This document shows positions 57,189-64,000 of a DNA stretch of 64,000 nt, in pieces (the stretch's first letter is position 1; every line of letters starts with the position of its first letter). This DNA is from Coniochaeta sp. PMI_546 (taxonomy: Eukaryota; Ascomycota; Sordariomycetes; Coniochaetales; Coniochaetaceae): positions 2,046,001 to 2,110,000 of the forward strand of contig MU271147.1 of assembly GCA_021432605.1 (NCBI GenBank), given 5' to 3'. Under the pieces are notes generated by a model that was not told where the DNA came from, ran no database searches, and saw nothing but the letters and a program-made list of their open reading frames with translations. The position numbers and the translations under genes were made by a program.

Positions 57189-57765
57189 AGGGTAGTGGGA
57201 GTCAAGCTCAACATCTATGACAAGAATCCAAACTCGAGATCTTCATCATCGTCCCATATTGCCTTGCCGTGTCCTGGCCATTTTCAGGTGTCGTACAGGT
57301 CGACATAACGTATCAGTCCTCTAACCGCACGGAAATGCCTATGGCGCATTGTGGATCTGGTAAATAGGTCGACTTCGAAGACATGATTTGGTTGAGAGTT
57401 ACCCATAATCGCTTTCCTATCCGAACACCTCCTGCAAGGGTGCTGCTCGGTGAGCCCATACTACATACTCTTCTTATGGATGCATAACTTGAGATAGTGA
57501 AACTAATGGCAAGGATATAAGATACCCAAACAGCCAGAACGAGGATGATATCCGCAACCTGGTGATGTCAGACCCCAGCCCTAGGTTCAGAAGCGTCACC
57601 AGAGTATGGCTGGTAGTACCATGTCTCTATTAAGACGAATTACTTTGCACAAAGTTGACAGGTCCTTCCTAGTCCCCAACCACATTAAATCCACAAATAT
57701 GTCCTGTCGTGAGCGTAGAGCCAGTCAGCCCTATTCCTCGTGTGACAACTTTCCAAAACATACAA
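57189..57765. other. Convergent 3' spacer
   Basis: It lies between the MET1 stop (plus) and the stop of the PNPOx-like gene (minus); no gene was recognised. Confidence 0.6.
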
Positions 57766-58532
57766 CTATATCCCGTTGACCCTTGCGCCATTATTCTCGC
57801 CGGGGGCTACCAGGACATAGTCCGAGACCGCACCCTTCCAGTCGCTGATCCTCACATCCCGTATTGCTACAACAATCACCCTCACGTCCTCATCCTCGTC
57901 CGCCCCTCTCTCCTCCCCTGCTTGTCTGGGCGCCACACTGTCCCTCCTGGTGGCAAAGCTCGGCCCTTCCCCCTCGAAGGTGTTGTTCTCCAGGTGCGCC
58001 TCGCGGTAGAACTTCTCCTCCTCGGTTCCGGGCTCGACCAGCTTCGCCTCCCCGCTAATGGTGGCCGAGATGCTGCTCACGGCTTGGGTGTTCAGGTTCA
58101 GCAGCAGCGAGGCGAGGGACGACCTGTGCTCCGGCCCCGGCGAGCCGCCCGAGAGGCGCCGGCCGGATGTAGGCGGGCGGTGGGAGACCCAGTCGTGCAC
58201 GAGCAGGGAGACGGATGGGTTGGAGGAGAGGTTGGTCCACTTCTTGGAGGAGGGGTTGGTCGTCATGATTATTAGGGGTTGGGAGGAGTAGGGGCTGCTG
58301 TTGGGGCGGAGGTAGGTGTAGTTCATGAGGGAGACGTGTGGGGTGTTGTTTGTGCAGGTTGCTAGGTGGAGCTGGACGATGTCAGTCGGGCTCAGAAGAA
58401 GAGAAGCTGGAGAGGGATGCTTACGAAGCGGGCGTTGACCAGACAGTTGTCGACCTCGGGTGGGAGAGTCGAGGTTGTCTGCTTGTGGCAGTCGCCGGCT
58501 GAGGCTTCGTGGCTAAGGGGGATGTGGTCCAT
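57766..58532 (-). CDS. Pyridoxamine-phosphate-oxidase-like FMN-binding protein
   Basis: Two exons, 58532-58425 and 58371-57766, give 237 residues with the split-barrel flavin fold of the PNPOx-like superfamily. The typical core is seen in PPEVDNCLVNARFLHLATC, NTPHVSLMNYTYL, LIIMTTNPSSKKWTNLSSNP and VSLLVHDWV. Similar fungal proteins (yeast YLR456W/YPR172W type) have no proven role and lack the Arg/His set of true pyridoxamine-phosphate oxidases, so vitamin B6 synthesis should not be assumed. The C-terminal part, with the DVRVIVVAIRDVRISDWKG stretch, matches the family's last strands. The middle carries a Gly/Ser/Pro-rich insertion (around SGRRLSGGSPGPE). It is head-to-head with the MCC-alpha gene 630 bases away. 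Confidence 0.88.
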
Positions 58533-59160
58533 TGTTGACGGTCTTGAGATTGCTAGATCTTTGGGAGAGATGGAGTGTTTTCCTCGCTCCTTGTGTCGCA
58601 AGGTCGTGATCCTTGGATTCGAATGGAGAAGTCTTGAGAGAGCTTCACCTCTGTTCGAGGACAGCGATGGATGGCAAATGCTTGTGTCTCGTTCTCAGCA
58701 GCGGAGAAGAAGTCGAGCTGTGTCTTATCGAGTTGGGCTCTTTGGTTGAACGCGGTTACTTAGCACGATAATGGCATTGCTCACCTCAGTCAGTATGTGT
58801 ACCTTACTTTGAGGTTTACTATGTAACGAACGATTCCAACTTTACGCGAAACATGGATCCGGAGCTGTCCGTTGTGTCCCACAGGACCGGTTGACGGATG
58901 ACTAAGGAGGGGTTATGCGGGGAACACCTTGATCCCTGTCCACCTATGACGGCACATACACATGCGGGTTAAGGCGGCATTGACCGTAGGCGGTTATCGT
59001 CGGTTACCCCAGTTTACCCCAGACCAGGAATTGACATGCGAATACCTTCAAACCTCGACCTCTTCTTCTTCCCCTTTTTTTTCTTCCACGATCTTTGTTT
59101 CTGAGGACTGTGAGCATCTCGAAGAAGCCTTCAACTCCTCTCCAAGACAGCAATCCCATA
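58533..59160. other. Divergent promoter, PNPOx-like / MCC-alpha
   Basis: A 630-base interval between divergent start codons. A C/T-rich tract at 59058-59100 probably belongs to the MCC-alpha leader. No gene was recognised. Confidence 0.55.
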
Positions 59161-61513
59161 ATGCGGTCCCTCAAACGCACCCACCACCGCCTCCGGGCAT
59201 CTCTGCCCCTGCGACCTTCCTCAGCACCACGGATCCTCCCTCCCCCAGCAACCCAAACCACCGCGGCAATCACAACCTCATCTTCCTCAGACAAACCAGC
59301 CTCTACCACCCCCATAACCTCCCTCCTGATAGCCAACCGCGGCGAGATCGCCCTGCGCATTGCCCGCACCGCCTCGCGCATGGGCATAGCGACAACCACC
59401 CTCTACACCCCCGTCGACGCCGCCTCCCAGCACGCCCGCTCGTCCCCCTCATCCCTAGCCCTCCCCTCCTACCTCGACGGCGAGGCCATCATCTCCCTGG
59501 CCCGGAAGCACAACATCCAGGCCCTCCACCCGGGGTATGGCTTCCTGTCCGAGAACGCGGCGTTCGCCAAGCGCTGCTCCGAGGAGGGGATCGTGTTCGT
59601 CGGCCCGCCCCCGCAGGCCATGGCCGACATGGGCGATAAGGCGCGGAGCAAGGAGATCATGACCGCCGCCGGCGTGCCGTGCGTGCCGGGATACCACGGC
59701 TCGGAGCAGAGCGTGGAGGAGTTGAAGGCACGGGCGAGGGAGATCAGGTTTCCCGTGCTGCTGAAGAGCGTCAAGGGGGGCGGAGGCAAGGGGATGAGGA
59801 TTGTGAAGAGCGAGGATGAGTTCGAGGCGCAGTTGCGGAGTGCGAGGCAGGAAGCCAGGGCTAGCTTCGGCGAGGGAGGAGAGGTCATGCTTGTGGAGAA
59901 GTATATTGTGAGGCCGAGACATGTCGAGGTGCAGGTCTTTGCTGATCGGTATGGCAACTGTGTCGCATTGGGCGAGAGGGATTGCAGTGTGCAGAGGAGA
60001 CATCAGAAGATCCTGGAGGAGTCGCCCGCGCCGTTGCTGGATGACGAGACCAGGCATGACCTGTGGGACAAGGCGAGGACGGCCGCGCTGGCGGTGGGGT
60101 ATGTGGGCGCCGGGACGGTCGAGTTTATTCTGGATAGGGACTCGGGCGAGTTCTACTTTATGGAGATGAACACTCGGCTACAGGTCGAGCATCCGGTCAG
60201 CGAGATGGTGACGGGGACCGACCTGGTGGAGTGGCAGTTTCGGGTTGCTGCTGGCGAGAAGCTGCCGATGACGCAGGATGAGATTGAGGAGAGGATCAGG
60301 GAGAGAGGCGCGGCGATCGAGGCGAGAATATATGCTGAGAACCCGGACAAGGGCTTCTTCCCCGATTCGGGGAAGCTGGTGCACCTGGCTACGCCAAGGA
60401 CGGACGAGGATGTCAGGATTGATGCCGGTTTCGTGGAGGGAGACACCGTCTCGGAGGCTTACGACGGTATGATTGCAAAGCTGATTGTCAGGGGCAAAGA
60501 CCGCGAGACAGCGATCAGGAGGATGGAGCTTGCGCTGAGGGAGTATGAGGTTGTCGGGCTGAGCACGAACATCGAGTTCCTCAAGAAACTCTGTCGCAGC
60601 AAGGCCTTCATCGAGGGTGATGTCGAGACTGGATTCATTGATAAGTGGAGGTCTGAGCTGTTCCAGCCTAGACAGACCGAAGACGAGGTTTTCGTTCAGG
60701 CGGCCCTGGCGTTGTTGGGCAAGGAAGCTGGAAATGCATCAACGCGGCCAGGCACACTCCATGGCGCGACGCTCGGTTTCGGTGAAGCCACCACACTGGG
60801 CGAGAGGAAGTTCGCCTTCCGCGTCCGCGACGACGCGGCTGAAGGCGAGGGCGATGTTGTGGAGGTGAGCCTCACGCAGAAGTCAACTAGTCTATATGAC
60901 GCGAAGGTGTCGCGCAGAGGTGCCGATCCTCAAGTGCTGGAGAACATTGTGTCTGAGACCAAGACACCGTCGACAACGAAAACGACCTTGACGACATTCT
61001 ACCCTGCAACACGGATCGAATCGACGGTGATACAAGACCCGGCCTACAGCGAGAAGGTGACCATCTTCCAACATGGGACCAAGACTGAGCTGGATCTCTT
61101 ACCTCCGGCCTGGTTCGAGAAGGCTCTCGGGCTCAAGGAGGCAGCCTCGAGTGTCGTGGCACCTATGCCTTGCAAGATCCTCAAGAATGAGGTTTCCGAG
61201 GGCCAAGAGGTGGAGAAGGGAGCGCCGCTGGTAGTGTGAGTTTTACCGACCTAACCCCCGTACAAAGATCTTTCTTGGTGCATGACATGAACTAACAGTT
61301 GGTGACAACAGGATCGAGTCCATGAAAATGGAGACAGTCATCAGATCGCCGCAGAAGGGCGTCATCAAGAGATTAGCTCATAAGGAAGGGGTAAGTCATA
61401 GCTACACTCCTGATAAGTTTCTGTTACTGACACAATCACAGGATATTTGCAAAGCCGGCACAGTCCTGGTCTTGTTCGAGGAGGAGGCCGAAGCTGCGTC
61501 AGGGAAAGAGTAA
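59161..61513 (+). CDS. mccA: 3-methylcrotonyl-CoA carboxylase, biotin-carrying alpha subunit
   Basis: MCC-alpha carries biotin and carboxylates it with ATP and bicarbonate; with MCC-beta it converts 3-methylcrotonyl-CoA in leucine breakdown in the mitochondrial matrix. Three exons, 59161-61235, 61312-61390 and 61442-61513, give 741 residues. The start is the first ATG; the frame upstream begins only at a TTG. A basic N-terminus (MRSLKRTHHRLRASLPLR) fits import. The biotin carboxylase part shows LLIANRGEIALRIARTA, ALHPGYGFLSENA, the ATP-grasp loop KGGGGKGMRIV, RDCSVQRRHQK and FYFMEMNTRLQVEHPV. The C-terminal carrier domain is rebuilt by splicing, with biotinyl Lys697 in ESMKME. The small exon of 79 bases holds this lysine. 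The MCC-beta gene is not in the window. Confidence 0.96.
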
Positions 61514-62347
61514 CGTGAGACTAGAATATGGTCTTAGCTTATTTGTGGCGTATACCATCAAGGCGTTGCATCCTGACACTGACCTGTCTCAGAGGTGGCG
61601 AGGAAAAGAGTACGAACTACGTGTTTGTTATGTGACATATAATTGAGCGTAACTGTCTTGCTAGTTTCCGAGACTTCTTGTCCAGATTTGAGTCGCTTTC
61701 GCCATCGCCCAAGGACATTAAGGTACTTCAGCTTTCACGTGCCACAGGCTCAAATGCGGGCTATTTCAACGCAATGTAATGGGCATGCACAAGGTGCAAG
61801 CTCTAGAGCGACAGGAGCAAGTATTGCAATGTTATTTCTCCAGCGTCCGTCTGCCCGTCTCGTCTGGATATGCTCTACCTGTCCACAGCACCCCCTCCGT
61901 GCGCGTCCCTACAACGCCCAACGAGAAACCCCCCGTATATGTACTATGACCCCATGTTTCCTGCGTCCGGTCCGTGTGGGAGAATAGAAAAAGGAAGCTG
62001 CAAGAGGAAAACAAAGATACCGAAACCCATTCTAGGCCTTCCCAATAAATCGTGTACAAGGGAGCCCCAACACCTCCGCCATGCAATAAGTTTCATCATG
62101 ACAAGTAAAACGTAAGGAAAAGCCGCAGCTCGAAAAAGGCCCGCGGGAAAAGACCCCTCTGAAATGCACGTCATACTCCCTCTTTTGCATTGCTTATGAC
62201 TGTCTTTTCGTAACCGTCATATCACGAGTCGTTCCACCTTTCCCCTGGTCTATGGAGGGTGAAGAAGTGCCAGACTCCTTCTCTCCTCAATACACCGTGG
62301 ACCACGACTCCCAACCACCATTTCATTTCTCCGCGTGACAATGCCAC
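61514..62347. other. Convergent 3' spacer
   Basis: It lies between the MCC-alpha stop (plus) and the MAPKK stop (minus). No gene was recognised. Confidence 0.6.
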
Positions 62348-64000
62348 TTAGGCCGGCACCAGAGGGCTGCTGACAGGACTAACCGAGTCCAGCGGTGCAG
62401 CATGTAGCGCCGGTTTCTGGATGCCATCGCCCAACAATCCGCCGCGCTTCTTCTCCAGCACGGCACGCACCCACTCCGCCACCTCGCTGTCGCCGCTGCC
62501 GTCGCCACCCGCAGATATGCCCGCGTTGTTGAGGTCGAGGCGGCCGGTAGCGTCAGCGAGGGCGTCTTCTGCAGCTTCTGCCTCGATGTCTTCGGCGATG
62601 GTGTCCGGTTTCGTGAGGGGCTTGAGCCAGGGGTGGGCGAGCAGCATGGGGTACGTGTGCCGCTTGCGCGGCTCCTTGTTGAGGCAGGATTTGACGAAGT
62701 CCCGGGCTACGGCAGAATAGCCTTCGGTCGGGAGGTCTGGGGGATCGCCCTCCACGATTGCCTGTTTTGAGTGTTAATAAAGAGTTCTGCTAGGGTGTGT
62801 GTGTTCATTGGCTGGCTTACACTGAGTTGGCTGAAGATCGTGCTAGACACTTCAGGTGGGTATGGGTATCTCCCCATGGCGCACTCGATGATGGTCAAAC
62901 CCAGACTCCAGATATCGCTCTGCACACTGTACGTGCCTCCTGCCGCGCCGGCGGCAGACATGCCACCTCCGCTGATGCGCTCCGGGGCCATGTAGCTCTG
63001 GCACCCAATGTTTGTCTTGGCGATGCTGGCCACAAGATTACCGGAGACGCCAAAATCGCAGATCTTGACTTGTCCACGGCTGTTGACGAGAATGTTTGTT
63101 GGCTTGACGTCGCGGTGGATGATGTTGTGGTCATCCTTCAACGTCTTCAGACCCATTATCGTCGCATACGTTATCTTGCGCAGGACCGGCTCCGGGATAC
63201 CGCCGACGTACAGCTTGTCGATGCTCCCCCCGTCCATGTACTCGATGCACATGTACACGGCGCCTTCTTGGAAGAAAGCGCCGTAAAAGTCGATAATGTA
63301 CGGTGAGACGCACTCGTGTAGGATCACCAACTCTTTGAGGATGGTGGTGAATTTTGACTCGTCTAACTCTAGCCGAATCTCCTTCATCGCCATGACCACG
63401 CCCGAGGTAGCTGGGCTGCCCGCTGATTCTGGCGACGTCGGAGACTGGTCCACACTTGAGCCGTCCTTGTCGGACATGGAAGACTGCCTCGAAATGGTCT
63501 TGTAGCCGCTCAAGCCCTGACCGAACCGAGGTACTTGCGGCTTGCAATGCCGCACCTTGTACACGGTGCCGTAGTTGCCTTTACCTAGCTCGTCCAGCAC
63601 TTCAACTTGGTCTAGCGAGATGGAGAACGTGGCGCCGTTGGCAAAGTTGACGCCTTCCCGAGTGATCGTTGCAGCTCCGTCGAACGTGATCCACCCCTTT
63701 TCGGAGTCGATGTAGTTCTTGAAGTCGCTAAGTTTCGACCCTCTGCCCTCTCCATTGATTGCTTGCTCCTGGCCACCACCGCTGCCTTGTATGTCAGACA
63801 GCTTAGGTGTATTCCCCCCCGGCGAACCGCCCGGAAGACCGCCAAGCTTCATCGCCCTCCGCTCACTTAAGCTTGGTGCTTTCCTGCCTAGGCTCGGTAC
63901 CACGGGAGCCGACCTTGGAAACGCTTTCGGTAGAGGACGGCCACCCATCCCAGGTGGTAACCTCAGGTTGCCGGGGACGCCGCCTGGTAAGCCGGGTCCC
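62348..64000 (-). CDS. PBS2: Pbs2-type MAP kinase kinase (HOG pathway), N-terminus cut by window edge
   Basis: This dual-specificity kinase is expected to phosphorylate the Hog1/OS-2 MAP kinase in osmotic and fungicide stress. The visible exons are 64000-62821 (still open at the edge) and 62761-62348. The kinase domain opens with LDELGKGNYGTVYKVRH, then VVMAMKEIRLE (catalytic Lys), EYMDGGSIDKLY, IIHRDVKPTNILV, KICDFGVSG and the activation segment NLVASIAKTNIGCQSYMAPE, with the Ser and Thr of SIAKT as the expected phosphorylation sites. The segment AINGEGRGSKLSDFKNYI, then WITFDGAATITREG, precedes the kinase and is typical of fungal Pbs2 (OS-5, PbsB). An insertion rich in Ser lies between strands of the N-lobe (ISRQSSMSDKDGSSVDQSP). 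The protein ends VSPVSSPLVPA after a Gly/Asp-rich tail. The start codon lies beyond 64000. Confidence 0.93.

Overview
The window is nuclear DNA of a filamentous ascomycete, most likely a Sordariomycete; the species cannot be fixed from the sequence alone. The evidence is short GT-AG introns of roughly 50-100 bases, protein families in their fungal forms (EFR3, a Zn2Cys6 regulator, a Pbs2-type MAPKK, an otubain, RHO3, an STRIPAK FHA protein), long untranslated spacers, and GC-rich exons that throw up long spurious antisense ORFs. Nineteen protein-coding genes were assembled exon by exon, and one of them runs off the right edge. No rRNA, tRNA, transposon or CRISPR array was recognised.

Layout. 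1-2.4 kb: no gene seen. 2.4-4.5 kb: a 4-coumarate-CoA-ligase-like acyl-CoA synthetase with a peroxisomal C-terminus (minus). 4.5-7.8 kb: a long spacer whose right half is pyrimidine-rich and holds three copies of an ~84-base repeat. 7.8-11 kb: a large AlkB-like 2-oxoglutarate/Fe(II) oxygenase with two Cys-rich knots and a C-terminal tail made of 26 hexapeptide repeats (plus). 11.7-17.1 kb: ATP12 and EFR3 (both minus). 19.1-21.5 kb: FHA/coiled-coil/tail-anchored SLMAP-type protein (minus). 22.9-23.3 kb: MGR2 (plus). 24.1-27.1 kb: SPOUT-type RNA methyltransferase and dihydroorotase (minus). 27.5-31.4 kb: an extended thioredoxin and RSM22 (plus). 32.6-35.9 kb: an MDR oxidoreductase and a Zn2Cys6 transcription factor (minus). 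36.8-37.7 kb: lipoate octanoyltransferase (plus). 38.8-41.0 kb: otubain deubiquitinase (minus). 41-48 kb: a 7-kb stretch without an assignable gene. 48.0-51.5 kb: CSN2 (minus) head-to-head with CWC25 (plus). 53.0-53.9 kb: RHO3. 55.4-57.2 kb: MET1 siroheme synthase. 57.8-58.5 kb: a PNPOx-like flavin protein (minus). 59.2-61.5 kb: methylcrotonyl-CoA carboxylase alpha (plus). 62.3-64 kb: Pbs2-type MAPKK, missing its N-terminus (minus).

Most genes are conserved housekeeping genes without operon logic. A mitochondrial theme is visible: ATP12, MGR2, RSM22, lipoyl transfer, MCC-alpha and possibly the MDR enzyme. The signalling genes (EFR3, FHA/STRIPAK, RHO3, Pbs2, CSN2) act in polarity, fusion, development and stress. 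The most unusual items are the modular 2OG-oxygenase with its coding minisatellite, the Zn2Cys6 regulator whose zinc knuckle is split over three exons including an 18-base microexon, and the 7-kb spacer with short coding-like fragments.
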